Assembly (NCBI RefSeq): GCF_000518765.1
Contig: NZ_JAEF01000007.1
Coordinates: 54,295-118,294 of the forward strand
Length of the DNA stretch: 64,000 bases
Source of the DNA: Ruminococcus flavefaciens ATCC 19208
Lineage (GTDB): Bacteria; Bacillota; Clostridia; Oscillospirales; Ruminococcaceae
Direction: 5' to 3'
Part shown: positions 25,737 to 33,588 of the stretch, piece after piece
How positions within the stretch are numbered: position 1 is the first letter of the stretch
Layout of the letters: each line of letters begins with the position of its first letter
The notes under the pieces: generated by a model
Told to the model about the DNA's origin: nothing
Seen by the model: the letters and a program-made list of their open reading frames with translations, nothing else
Database searches by the model: none
Made by a program: the position numbers and the translations under genes

Positions 25737-25765
25737 ATTATAGCACAATGTCACAAAAAATACAA
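25737..25765 (-). promoter_or_regulatory. Promoter upstream of the MoaD-ThiF-rhodanese gene
   Basis: On the minus strand TTGTAT (25760-25765), a 17-base spacer, TATAAT (25737-25742). The roughly 100-base leader contains TCTATAACCGA (25667-25677), shared with the region upstream of the cysE promoter. Confidence 0.65.
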
Positions 25766-25831
25766 TAGTTTTTCCTGACAAATAATTTAGTATCAGTTAT
25801 AGTTGTTTTCTATAGCATACACTTTCCGAGG

Positions 25832-26776
25832 TCAGATTATATAGAACCAGCTATCGTCCTCCTCTATTTCTACGCGTTCAACAGGCTTTGAAGCATCGTA
25901 ATTGTACCTGAGCTCCTGATTTTTTACGCTTACCTTTGCACCGTCAGGAACCGAACGTGTGATGAAAGCATTACCGCCGATAACAACGTCCTTGCCGATG
26001 ACAGTATCTCCGCCGAGTATGGAAGCTCCCGAATAGATCGTAACATTGTCCTCGATCGTTGGGTGACGCTTTTTGCTTTTCAGCGCCTGACCGCCCCTTG
26101 TAGAAAGAGCTCCGAGAGTAACTCCCTGATATATCTTGACATTATCGCCTATTATCGTTGTCTCGCCTATAACGATACCCGTTCCGTGGTCGATAAAGAA
26201 ATACTTACCTATGGTAGCACCGGGGTGAATGTCAATACCCGTCTCACTGTGAGCATACTCTGTCATCATACGTGGAATTATTGGCACTCCAAGAGTATAA
26301 AGCTCATGCGCTATCCTGTTGATAAGGATAGCAAAAAGTCCGGGATAGGAATATATTATCTCGTCCTTGCTGTAAGCGGCAGGATCTCCGTCATAAGCCG
26401 CCTGAACATCGGTCTCTATGTATTCCCTTATCTTACGGAGACGCTTCGTAAAATCGAGAGTTATTTGTCTGGCTTTTTCAACTATGTCTTCATCATTTCT
26501 TCGCTCACCTCCAAGAACAATTGTTATCTGCTTGGTAAGCTTGAACATAACGTCCTCAATAAGCATAGACAGGTTATTCCTGAGTGTATAGACTTTTGTT
26601 GAGCCGTTTTTGAAATATCCCGGAAAAATGACCTTCCTCAGGCTTGAAAGAATATCTATTATCACATCTTTATCGGGGTGATTGAATATCCTTGCTTTGT
26701 CCGTCTTTTTTTCTATATTATAATCATCTATAAGATCGTTTACAATACTGTTTATATTGTCTTCAAATGTACTCAT
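25832..26776 (-). CDS. cysE: Serine O-acetyltransferase
   Basis: The 314-residue protein has an N-terminal helical domain (about 1-175) and a left-handed beta-helix of hexapeptide repeats (GIDIHPGATIGKYFFIDHG, IGETTIIGDNVKIYQG). Catalytic His residues lie in DIHPG and IDHGTG. It makes O-acetylserine for CysK. The protein is longer than Bacillus CysE and resembles the EpsC-type serine acetyltransferases often found with family 2A encapsulins. It has its own promoter and a ribosome site AAAGGAGC. Cysteine made here is the substrate of the encapsulated desulfurase. Confidence 0.94.
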   Translation of the reverse strand: MSTFEDNINSIVNDLIDDYNIEKKTDKARIFNHPDKDVIIDILSSLRKVIFPGYFKNGSTKVYTLRNNLSMLIEDVMFKLTKQITIVLGGERRNDEDIVEKARQITLDFTKRLRKIREYIETDVQAAYDGDPAAYSKDEIIYSYPGLFAILINRIAHELYTLGVPIIPRMMTEYAHSETGIDIHPGATIGKYFFIDHGTGIVIGETTIIGDNVKIYQGVTLGALSTRGGQALKSKKRHPTIEDNVTIYSGASILGGDTVIGKDVVIGGNAFITRSVPDGAKVSVKNQELRYNYDASKPVERVEIEEDDSWFYII

Positions 26777-26813
26777 TTTTATTTGCTCCTTTCTGCAATC
26801 AAATCATATCAAT

Positions 26814-26842
26814 ATTATAGGTGTTAAAGTGATAAAAGTCAA
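26814..26842 (-). promoter_or_regulatory. cysE promoter
   Basis: On the minus strand TTGACT (26837-26842), a 17-base spacer, TATAAT (26814-26819). TCTATAACCGA occurs about 30 bases upstream of the -35 box (26871-26881), a position suited to an activator. Confidence 0.7.
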
Positions 26843-27047
26843 TATTTCGTTGTATATCGTTTTTTTATCGTCGGTTATAGAAAAGATCAATAAGATTTTT
26901 TCAAAATTATCATAATAAAAGAACTTGACAAATAAGAAGAAATATGATATCATATGAATAGATGCTCATATATTCAATCGTATGCTGGATATATACATAG
27001 TGAAAATGATACCGTAAAAAAATATGTAAATTAACGGAGGGATAAAC

Positions 27048-27653
27048 ATGATCAAGAAAAGCTTTTGGGATAAGATAGCAGGGGTGTATGATCTCTTTGA
27101 AAGAGCATACAATCGTAAATGCTACGATAGCACTGGCGAAAGAGTTGCACAGGAGATCGGCGGTAGAGATGTTGTACTTGAATGTGCATGCGGAACAGGT
27201 TCTATAAGCAAGCCTGTTGCAAAAAAATGCAGAAAACTCTTTGCTACGGATATGTCTGTAAATATGATGAAACGTGCAAGAGAAAACTGCTCCGAATGCA
27301 GGAATATCACTTTTAAAAAGGCAAATATAATGTCGATCAATGCTAAGGACGATACTTTCGATAAAGTTGTCGCCGGCAATGTGATACATCTTCTTGATGA
27401 ACCGTACAAAGCTGTGGACGAATTGCTAAGAGTATGCAAAAAAGGAGGAAAAGTCATTATACCAACGTATATCAGTATGGGTAAACAGTCAAGTGAGTTT
27501 TTGATAAAGCTGTTTGATTTTGCAGGCGCACATTTCACGAAGCAATTTGATTACAAGAGTTATATGGCGTTCTTTATTAAAGGCGGATACAATGTGACCT
27601 TTGATATAGTTGAAGGAAAAATGCCATGTGCAATAGCAATAATAAAAAAATAA
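27048..27653 (+). CDS. Class I SAM-dependent methyltransferase
   Basis: The 201-residue protein has SAM motif I VVLECACGTGSISKPVA (about 42-58), the acidic LFATDMSVNMM and motif IV DKVVAGNVIHLLDEP. It resembles UbiE/arsenite-type small methyltransferases; the substrate is unknown. It has a good ribosome site CGGAGGG and a promoter TTGACA (26925-26930) with TATCAT (26948-26953). It stands alone, ended by a bidirectional terminator. Confidence 0.85.
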   Translation: MIKKSFWDKIAGVYDLFERAYNRKCYDSTGERVAQEIGGRDVVLECACGTGSISKPVAKKCRKLFATDMSVNMMKRARENCSECRNITFKKANIMSINAKDDTFDKVVAGNVIHLLDEPYKAVDELLRVCKKGGKVIIPTYISMGKQSSEFLIKLFDFAGAHFTKQFDYKSYMAFFIKGGYNVTFDIVEGKMPCAIAIIKK

Positions 27654-27674
27654 CGGCAGCGTTAAGCTGCCGTT
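27652..27674. terminator. Bidirectional terminator
   Basis: AACGGCAGC / GCTGCCGTT stem with a five-base loop, T-rich on plus (TGTTTTTC) and on minus (TATTTTTTTATT). It serves the methyltransferase and the convergent CODH accessory operon. Confidence 0.85.
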
Positions 27675-27682
27675 TGTTTTTC

Positions 27683-28009
27683 TCATTTATTCCCTGTTCT
27701 TTTTTCAGTCAGGAGCTTTTTTACAGTATTCTGTGGATCCTTTATAAGGAGATATACCATCCATACTGTAAAAGCCAGTGCAACTACCGATATACCGAGG
27801 AAAGCATCGTTGAGCATATCCTTTGCGGCAGGCTCAAAATACTCGGCACCTACCTCAAGATACTCAACAACTGCGTCAACGAGCCACATGAGTGATGCTC
27901 CCCAGAACATATAAAGCAGGATACCGACTTTAAGTTCTCTTGCCTTTGAGCTTGTATACCAGATAACCGTGGAGATCACAGCTGCAATTATAGTGATAAG
28001 TAATGTCAT
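27683..28009 (-). CDS. Three-helix membrane protein downstream of cooS
   Basis: The 108-residue protein has three predicted membrane helices (about 2-18, 30-47, 69-92) and a basic tail. The ATG at 28007-28009 overlaps the stop of the preceding gene (ATGA). Family not recognised. It is the last gene of the cooS operon and, with the next gene, may dock the CO dehydrogenase or a redox partner at the membrane; this is inference from position only. Confidence 0.75.
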   Translation of the reverse strand: MTLLITIIAAVISTVIWYTSSKARELKVGILLYMFWGASLMWLVDAVVEYLEVGAEYFEPAAKDMLNDAFLGISVVALAFTVWMVYLLIKDPQNTVKKLLTEKRTGNK

Positions 28010-28398
28010 GCTTCCGCACATGCTTTCTTTTTTTCGTTTTTCTGAACCGCAGTGATCTTATCCGCAGCTACTGCCGCTACCGCCCATACAGCGGTAACAA
28101 GTATCGCCATAGCCGAACCAGATGTAGCCATTTCGTGAAGCATAGCCGCAGTATCCGCAGGATCGTTTGCCGCAGTCAGAAACGGGAAGAACGGAGTTAT
28201 CTCACCATGCCATAAGTGCTCGAAAGCAAGAAGTCCCGAGCCGCCCCAGAGCATACCGTTGAGCCATTTAAGCTTCTCGGAAAAGCGAAGTTTAGTCTCG
28301 CTGCCATTACTGTCCTTTTTTTCTTCATTCTTCTTTACAACTTTCTGAATAACAGTAGTTACCACTGCTTCTGTGGCAGGTACTATAAAACAAGCCAT
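28006..28398 (-). CDS. Membrane protein downstream of cooS
   Basis: The 130-residue protein has a hydrophobic N-terminus (MACFIVPATEAVVTTVIQKV), a highly charged segment (about 20-42), a helix near 45-65 with FEHLWHGEITPFFPF and a helix at about 93-113. Two His in the middle could bind metal. Family not recognised. It is 12 bases after cooS, with GGAGGAATAAAA upstream, and overlaps the next membrane gene. Conserved gene order with cooS would support a joint function. Confidence 0.75.
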   Translation of the reverse strand: MACFIVPATEAVVTTVIQKVVKKNEEKKDSNGSETKLRFSEKLKWLNGMLWGGSGLLAFEHLWHGEITPFFPFLTAANDPADTAAMLHEMATSGSAMAILVTAVWAVAAVAADKITAVQKNEKKKACAEA

Positions 28399-28410
28399 TT
28401 TTATTCCTCC

Positions 28411-30534
28411 TTATTTATCCCAGCCAAGTGCTTTTCTCTTGGCTTTCATATCAGCAACTATCTTTTCACCCAGTTTAACGGGATCAGTATCAACATTCAT
28501 TGAAGAACCGAGAGTTTCAAGAGTGCCGTATTTCAAAAACTCAATAACATTCTTAGAGCCGTATATCTGAGCCTCTACGCAGTGGTAGGAGCTTATGCCG
28601 TTAAGTCTGAAACCAAGAGCTGCGTCTATGCCCTTTTCATTGCCCCATTCGGGGGAAGAAAATGCAAAGGGCATTTCATACATCTTATGTCCCAATGCTC
28701 CTGCAACGCCTGCGAAGATTCCGGATGAACGGGTATTGTCGATACATTCGCCAACGTGCCATACTGGCGGCAGATCCGGTTCAAGGAACTCTCTCAGGCT
28801 GTCTCCTGCCTTTTCCTTGCCTGATACTGCACAATAGCCCAGCTTCATAAGCGGGAACGAAGCACAGCCGTTGGAGATTATCAGAACATTGTTTTTCAGC
28901 AGAACATCTGCTACATCAACAATGCACTTTTCGTAAAGCACCTTTGGATTGTTGCAGCCTACCATATTTACGATACCCAGTATCCTGCCGTCCTTTATTG
29001 CCTCGGCAAGAGGCTTCATGCTTCCGAAGCGCTTGTGTATGTATTCTACCGAGAAGCCTACCTCTGCTTCCACCTCATAAGGCGGTATGTAAACAGGTAT
29101 GCCCTTTCTTGCTTCAAAGCTCTCGATAGCACGACGGACTATCTTTTCGGCAAGTGCCTTTGTCTCGTCAATATTTGAATGGTGATGATCGTACTCATAA
29201 CGCTCAGCACCCGGAAGTCTTGCGGATTCGCTGGTAGTCACAACCGTAGTTTTGAAGCAGTGAGCGACCTCCATGATCGACGGGAATACGTCCTGAACAT
29301 CTGCTACCCATAAATCAAGAGCGCCTGTTCCGAGAATAAGCTCGGCAGATACGGCATTTGAAAGGGGGATTACTCCTGCATAGCGGTACATTGCAGAAAG
29401 TCCCGAACAGCATATACCGTAAAATCTTATGCCCTTTGCACCCTTTGATTTTGCAAGCTCTATCAGGTCTTCCCTCTTGCCTGCTTCAACTATCTGGCTT
29501 ACAAGCAGAGGCAGATGTCCGTGTACTGCTATATTTACATAGCCCTTTTCAAGTGCGCCGATATTTACCTTTGAAGTAACTCTGTCACCTACGCCGAAAA
29601 GGCTGTCTGTAGCTATTGAAGCTCCCACAACTCCCGAGAATGTAAATGCAAGTCCGCATCTCAGGAACTGCTGCATTACCGACTTCCAGTCGCCGTCTGT
29701 AGCACACCCTGATTTGTGATATGCTTCAAATACCTCGTGATATGCACTTATAGGGAGTATATCAAGGTCTTTCCATACCTGCTGTCTTTCGGGAACAGCA
29801 CAGGCGGAAATAGTTTTGTACTCATCGGGAACTGTCCGCGAAAGATCTTCAAGAAGTGCATCTGCAAGGTCCTTTGCAACGTTTTTCAGCTGACGGTTCT
29901 TCTGCTTTATGCCGAATGCTTCAGCAGTGGCGCGTATCTTCTGCTCGCCGAGGATAGGCACATCGAGCTTGCCCTCAGCTGCCCATTTCAGTGCCAGCAT
30001 TACCTCTCTTGCATGCATTCCGTGCTGTGCAGCACCTGCCGCAGCGGAACGAAGAAGATTTCTTGCAACTATGAGGTCAGCGTCCGCACCACAGACTCCC
30101 TTCGGAGACTTTGCCGTAACACGGCATGGTCCCATATTGCATATCTTGCAACAGACGCCTGCAAGTCCGAAGTTGCACTGTGGCTTCTGCTGATCGAAGC
30201 GGTCAAAAGCGGTATCTATGCCAAGCTGTTCCATACGCAGAAGCATTTCCCTTACAGCAGGATCGGGTGTCTGTTCGATAACGTCCTGCTTTGTGGGGAA
30301 TGTCTTTCTGTATTCGGATACCGCATTCATATAATCCTTTATGAATGCCTGCGGATCGTCCTGTTCACCCTCACCGTGGCTTGCTTTCAGTATAACTGTA
30401 GGTATACCGTGCTCATCAAAGCCTATGATATTTCTGTGTGAATGGATATGTGCAGGTGAATGTTCATGGTGTGCATGATCGTGATCGTGTTTATGCTCAT
30501 GGTCATGACAGTGATCGTGGTCTTTTTTGCTCAT
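28411..30534 (-). CDS. cooS: Ni-Fe carbon monoxide dehydrogenase catalytic subunit (CooS), variant
   Basis: The 707-residue protein is CooS-like. Cys120 and Cys128 match the D-cluster; Cys129, 132, 137 and 148 match the B-cluster. C-cluster ligands are visible as His in VHGHLP and Cys in GICCSG, VGCNNP, NGCASF and HVGECIDN. The sixth ligand, Cys in the usual DVQC, is replaced: the sequence reads VADVQDVFPS (Asp). The usual CCTGNE reads CCSGLS. Residues 6-33 hold 14 His, a nickel-binding extension like the CooJ chaperone. The start follows GGGAG. The enzyme may not be a classical CO oxidiser. No acetyl-CoA synthase genes are nearby. Confidence 0.92.
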   Translation of the reverse strand: MSKKDHDHCHDHEHKHDHDHAHHEHSPAHIHSHRNIIGFDEHGIPTVILKASHGEGEQDDPQAFIKDYMNAVSEYRKTFPTKQDVIEQTPDPAVREMLLRMEQLGIDTAFDRFDQQKPQCNFGLAGVCCKICNMGPCRVTAKSPKGVCGADADLIVARNLLRSAAAGAAQHGMHAREVMLALKWAAEGKLDVPILGEQKIRATAEAFGIKQKNRQLKNVAKDLADALLEDLSRTVPDEYKTISACAVPERQQVWKDLDILPISAYHEVFEAYHKSGCATDGDWKSVMQQFLRCGLAFTFSGVVGASIATDSLFGVGDRVTSKVNIGALEKGYVNIAVHGHLPLLVSQIVEAGKREDLIELAKSKGAKGIRFYGICCSGLSAMYRYAGVIPLSNAVSAELILGTGALDLWVADVQDVFPSIMEVAHCFKTTVVTTSESARLPGAERYEYDHHHSNIDETKALAEKIVRRAIESFEARKGIPVYIPPYEVEAEVGFSVEYIHKRFGSMKPLAEAIKDGRILGIVNMVGCNNPKVLYEKCIVDVADVLLKNNVLIISNGCASFPLMKLGYCAVSGKEKAGDSLREFLEPDLPPVWHVGECIDNTRSSGIFAGVAGALGHKMYEMPFAFSSPEWGNEKGIDAALGFRLNGISSYHCVEAQIYGSKNVIEFLKYGTLETLGSSMNVDTDPVKLGEKIVADMKAKRKALGWDK

Positions 30535-30563
30535 TGTATCATCTCCCAAACGATATTATACTA

Positions 30564-30592
30564 ATTATATCACATTACTATGAATTTTTCAA
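30564..30592 (-). promoter_or_regulatory. cooS promoter
   Basis: On the minus strand TTGAAA (30587-30592), a 17-base spacer, TATAAT (30564-30569). It gives a unit separate from the upstream ABC operon. Confidence 0.72.
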
Positions 30593-30601
30593 TACATATC
30601 A

Positions 30602-30629
30602 AAAGAACCTGTGCTGAAACAGGTCCTTT
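30602..30629 (-). terminator. Terminator of the ABC transporter operon
   Basis: AAAGGACCTGT / ACAGGTTCTTT on the minus strand with one mismatch, followed by TGATATG. It lies ten bases after the ATPase gene stop. Confidence 0.7.
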
Positions 30630-30639
30630 GATTTGAGTA

Positions 30640-31410
30640 TCAGATATAATACTCGATATATTCGTCCGATTTCAGGTTGAAAAGCTCGAATATCTTGTCA
30701 CGGACATATAGAAAATTCTCGCTTGTTCTGTCGCGGTGATCGCCGAGCGGTACTTTTACCACGCTCTTTATCCTGCCCGGATCAGCCATCATTACAACTA
30801 TCCTGTCAGCTAAGAATACCGCTTCTTCAATATCATGTGTAACGAATATTATGGTCTTTTTCTCCTCACGGGATATTCTGAGAATATCCTCCTGCAATTT
30901 CATACGTGTGATAGCATCGAGAGCACCGAAGGGTTCGTCCATGAAGATGATATCGGGGGCTACGGCAAGTCCTCTTGCAATAGCCACTCTCTGCTGCTGA
31001 CCGCCCGAAAGCTGCTTGGGATAACGCTTTTCATAGCCGCTGAGCCCCACAAGCTCAAGATATTTTTTTGCTGCTGCCGCACGTTCCGACTTAGGGACTT
31101 TTTTGGATTCAAGTCCAAGCTCAACGTTTTTCTGGACGTTTCTCCATGGGAGAAGTCCGTAATTCTGGAATATTGTGATATTGTTTATTGACGGAGCAGT
31201 TACTTCCCTGCCGTCTATCTTAACACTTCCGCTGTTTACCTTTTCAAAGCCTGCAAGGGCATTGAGCAGCGTACTCTTTCCGCAGCCCGAGGGACCGAGC
31301 AGGCATATGAACTCGCCTTTTTCAATGTCAAGGGAAACATGGTCGAGGGCAGTGAATTCTTTTCCGTCCTGAACATAATTCTTGCAGGCGTCTTTTATTT
31401 CTATATACAT
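30640..31410 (-). CDS. ABC transporter ATPase, nitrate/sulfonate/taurine family (SsuB/TauB-like)
   Basis: The 256-residue ATPase has Walker A GPSGCGKST (about 39-47), signature LSGGQQQRVAIARG, Walker B IIFMDEPFGALD and the H-loop FVTHDIEEA. FGALDAITR matches the TauB/SsuB group. It energises import by the neighbouring permease. The start overlaps the permease stop (TAATG). Confidence 0.92.
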   Translation of the reverse strand: MYIEIKDACKNYVQDGKEFTALDHVSLDIEKGEFICLLGPSGCGKSTLLNALAGFEKVNSGSVKIDGREVTAPSINNITIFQNYGLLPWRNVQKNVELGLESKKVPKSERAAAAKKYLELVGLSGYEKRYPKQLSGGQQQRVAIARGLAVAPDIIFMDEPFGALDAITRMKLQEDILRISREEKKTIIFVTHDIEEAVFLADRIVVMMADPGRIKSVVKVPLGDHRDRTSENFLYVRDKIFELFNLKSDEYIEYYI

Positions 31411-32171
31411 TACTCAGCACCTCCCCATGATCTCATTATGGCTTTTTCTATAAATTTAAGGATACTGTCAAGAAGTATTCCGATAACACCTATGACGAGT
31501 ATAGTTGCAAGCAGGATATCCGCACGGATATTGTTTCTTGCGTCGATTATCTGATAACCAAGTCCCGACTGTGCGCCGACCATCTCGCCTGCTACAAGGA
31601 AGATCCAAGCTGTACCAAGAGCAAGGTGTACGCCGTTTGCGATCTGCGGGAATGCCGCTGGGAATATCACTTTCCATGTGAGAGCCGGCTGTTTTATGCC
31701 AAAATTCTTTGATACTTTCAGATATATGGGATCAATATTTCCAACTGCCGAAACTGTGGAAAGCAGCACAGGGAAAAATGCTGCAATAAAGATTATAACT
31801 ATAGCCGGCACATCACCGATGCCGAACAAAAGAACGATAAAGGGCATCCATGCTGTAGGTGAAATAGGTCTTAACAGCTGCAATGCAGGATTGACATACT
31901 GAAACACCTTTGGTATCCTGCCGAGTATAAGTCCGAGAACAACGGCTGATACAACGGATATTGAATATCCCACTACAAAACGGTACATACTTGTTTTGAT
32001 ATTTTCAAACAGTTTGCCGTTTTCTATCATTTCAAGCAATGCGTCAAATGCCATCTTCGGTGATGGGAACAATGCTTTATTGTAGCTGCTCACAGAAAAC
32101 AGTATCTGCCATATAAGTATCAGTATTGCGATCGAGACCACAACATTTTTAAGTGAAAGTATCTTTTTCAT
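31410..32171 (-). CDS. ABC transporter permease, SsuC/TauC-like
   Basis: The 253-residue permease has six predicted helices. The EAA loop region GTAWIFLVAGEMVGAQSGLGY is typical of the BPD_transp_1 nitrate/sulfonate group. The ATG at 32169-32171 is preferred; a GTG three codons earlier is possible, and both share AAGGCG. The gene lies between the binding protein and ATPase genes. Confidence 0.9.
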   Translation of the reverse strand: MKKILSLKNVVVSIAILILIWQILFSVSSYNKALFPSPKMAFDALLEMIENGKLFENIKTSMYRFVVGYSISVVSAVVLGLILGRIPKVFQYVNPALQLLRPISPTAWMPFIVLLFGIGDVPAIVIIFIAAFFPVLLSTVSAVGNIDPIYLKVSKNFGIKQPALTWKVIFPAAFPQIANGVHLALGTAWIFLVAGEMVGAQSGLGYQIIDARNNIRADILLATILVIGVIGILLDSILKFIEKAIMRSWGGAE

Positions 32172-32186
32172 AGGTATCACGCCTTA

Positions 32187-33110
32187 TCAGAAATCATTTT
32201 TTACGAATTCGGAATAGGTCGGCGGATTGTCCGACAGACCGTATTCCTTTACTTTTTCAGCAAGAGTATTGTACTCTTCCTCTGTTATATCAAGATCATT
32301 GTAGGATATCCACTGCAATGAGATATCAAGCACTTCATCGCTCTGGCTGAAATACTTCTTTGCAGTTTCCTTCGCCTTTGCTTTATCCAGTGAGTTTCCT
32401 GCTTTCTTGTAGCTCTCAACAAATGACTTTGCATCAGCTGTGCGCTCATCAATGAATTTATCCGTGAGGACAAGTCCGCAGCATAATGAGTTTTCCCAGA
32501 GCTCCTCAGATGTGAAAAGTACCTTTCCTACACCGAGAGATACGCCCATTGCGCCGAATGGTTCAGCTACGCAGTAGCCGTCTATCTGACCGCTTGCAAG
32601 TGCTGAAGGCATCTCAGTCGGTGCCAGTTCTGTGACCTTGACATCATCTATCGTTAGTCCGGCAGTTGCAAGTGCGTCGTTGAGCAGAATATTATGTGAG
32701 GACTGTCTGTGTGGGATAGCAAATGTCTTTCCTTTAAGATCAGCAGCTGTTCCGATATCATTTGAAACAACGATAACGTTTCCGTCGTGATGTCCGAGAG
32801 CTACGGCTTTTATGCCTATGCCCTCCTGCTTTGACTTCATTGCAAGCTCGATAAGCACTGAAGCGCCATCAACTCTGTTGGAATTGAGAGCATCAAGAAG
32901 TTCATTCCATGAACCATACTTGACAAGCTCTACCTTTAAGCCCGACTGCTTTTCAAGCTCTTCTGCCTCTTCAAGCACAGCCAGTGAATGTGTGATAGGC
33001 AGATATGCTATTTTAACGCTGTTTGCGCTGCTTTCGTCCTTTTTGCCGCATGATGCTGCTGATAAAGCAAGAGTAACTGCAAGTGCAGATGTGATAATTC
33101 TTTTTTTCAT
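32187..33110 (-). CDS. ABC transporter substrate-binding lipoprotein (NMT1/SsuA-like)
   Basis: The 307-residue lipoprotein has signal MKKRIITSALAVTLALSAASC (Cys21 lipobox SAASC). The periplasmic-binding fold of the SsuA/TauA/NMT1 type shows KIAYLPITHSLAVLEEAE at its start and IDGYCVAEPFGAMGV. The ligand is unknown: sulfonate, taurine, or a thiamine-precursor-like compound. The start at 33108-33110 has GAAGGA upstream; a longer frame would run through the terminator hairpin. The Met/Cys leader in front favours a sulfur compound. Confidence 0.9.
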   Translation of the reverse strand: MKKRIITSALAVTLALSAASCGKKDESSANSVKIAYLPITHSLAVLEEAEELEKQSGLKVELVKYGSWNELLDALNSNRVDGASVLIELAMKSKQEGIGIKAVALGHHDGNVIVVSNDIGTAADLKGKTFAIPHRQSSHNILLNDALATAGLTIDDVKVTELAPTEMPSALASGQIDGYCVAEPFGAMGVSLGVGKVLFTSEELWENSLCCGLVLTDKFIDERTADAKSFVESYKKAGNSLDKAKAKETAKKYFSQSDEVLDISLQWISYNDLDITEEEYNTLAEKVKEYGLSDNPPTYSEFVKNDF

Positions 33111-33131
33111 AGTAAATATCCTTCCTTTCAT

Positions 33132-33159
33132 AAAAAAACGGAGAATCAAAGATCCTCCG
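33132..33159 (-). terminator. Leader terminator in front of the ABC operon (attenuator)
   Basis: On the minus strand CGGAGGATC / GATTCTCCG (33151-33159 with 33139-33147, one G-T pair) followed by eight T. It stands between the leader peptide and the binding protein gene. Confidence 0.88.
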
Positions 33160-33213
33160 ATACGTACTGTTTTTCATAGTGCATGACAAATCTATGATAC
33201 AGTATGTTCGGAG
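33155..33213 (-). promoter_or_regulatory. Antiterminator hairpin of the Met/Cys leader
   Basis: On the minus strand the segments CTCCGA, TACTGT and TCATAG (33208-33213 inward) pair with CTATGA, ACAGTA and TCGGAG (ending at 33155). The 3' arm takes bases needed for the terminator stem, so the two structures exclude each other. The leader peptide stop codon lies in the 5' arm. Confidence 0.75.
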
Positions 33214-33269
33214 CGCTGCATCATGCACATCATATTCAGTTCAAAGTGGCCTTTAATAATATAAAGCAT
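33192..33269 (-). CDS. 25-residue leader peptide with Met-Met-Cys-Met-Met
   Basis: The ATG at 33267-33269 is preceded by GGAGGAACTGTAT, a strong ribosome site. The peptide is MLYIIKGHFELNMMCMMQRS followed by EHTVS. Codons 13-17 are Met-Met-Cys-Met-Met. Stop TAG is at 33192-33194. Directly downstream lie an antiterminator and a terminator. This is the plan of ribosome-stalling attenuators (as in the trp and his leaders), here sensing methionyl- or cysteinyl-tRNA supply. The regulated operon encodes a sulfonate-type transporter. Confidence 0.82.
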   Translation of the reverse strand: MLYIIKGHFELNMMCMMQRSEHTVS

Positions 33270-33454
33270 ATACAGTTCCTCCAATCAGATAATTCATATC
33301 GTTTTAGTATGATGTTATTTTACAGCATTTTAAGCCATTTGTCAATAAGTAATTTCAAAAAAGTCCAACTTCGGATCATTATACACAACCTGTTAGGTTA
33401 TCGCCAAAAGGTTTGTGTATATTCACGATTATATCTATATGTTTACTATGTTTC

Positions 33455-33471
33455 TATAGGCAGAACCTATA
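33455..33471. promoter_or_regulatory. Inverted repeat TATAGG-N5-CCTATA
   Basis: A perfect 6-bp inverted repeat about 190 bases upstream of the leader peptide start. A possible regulator site for the ABC operon; no protein is assigned. Confidence 0.45.
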
Positions 33472-33503
33472 ACAAATTCTAACCGTCATTTATATGAGAT
33501 GTA

Positions 33504-33535
33504 TTCCGCTTCTGTGATATTCAGTCACTGAATTA
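33504..33535. repeat. 32-bp intergenic repeat, copy 2
   Basis: Same as 14074-14105 with one mismatch; includes ATTCAGTCACTGAAT. Confidence 0.85.
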
Positions 33536-33538
33536 CGA

Positions 33539-33571
33539 AAAAAGCAGTATGATGATCTCATACTGCTTTTT
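33539..33571 (-). terminator. Terminator of the 33.6 kb dockerin gene
   Basis: AGCAGTATGA / TCATACTGCT stem with A- and T-runs on both sides, about 20 bases after the stop codon. Confidence 0.88.
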
Positions 33572-33588
33572 CTTTTTAAATATTTCTC

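Noticed and set aside
28411..30534. Hydroxylamine reductase (hybrid cluster protein)
   Set aside because: The C(N7)CC-x2-C-x4-C start and GICC, VGCNNP and HVGEC motifs are those of CooS, and length with the extension fits CooS.
33111..33300. SAM (S-box) riboswitch in front of the sulfonate-type transporter
   Set aside because: No four-helix junction or conserved S-box core was seen; the region is instead explained by the leader peptide with antiterminator and terminator.
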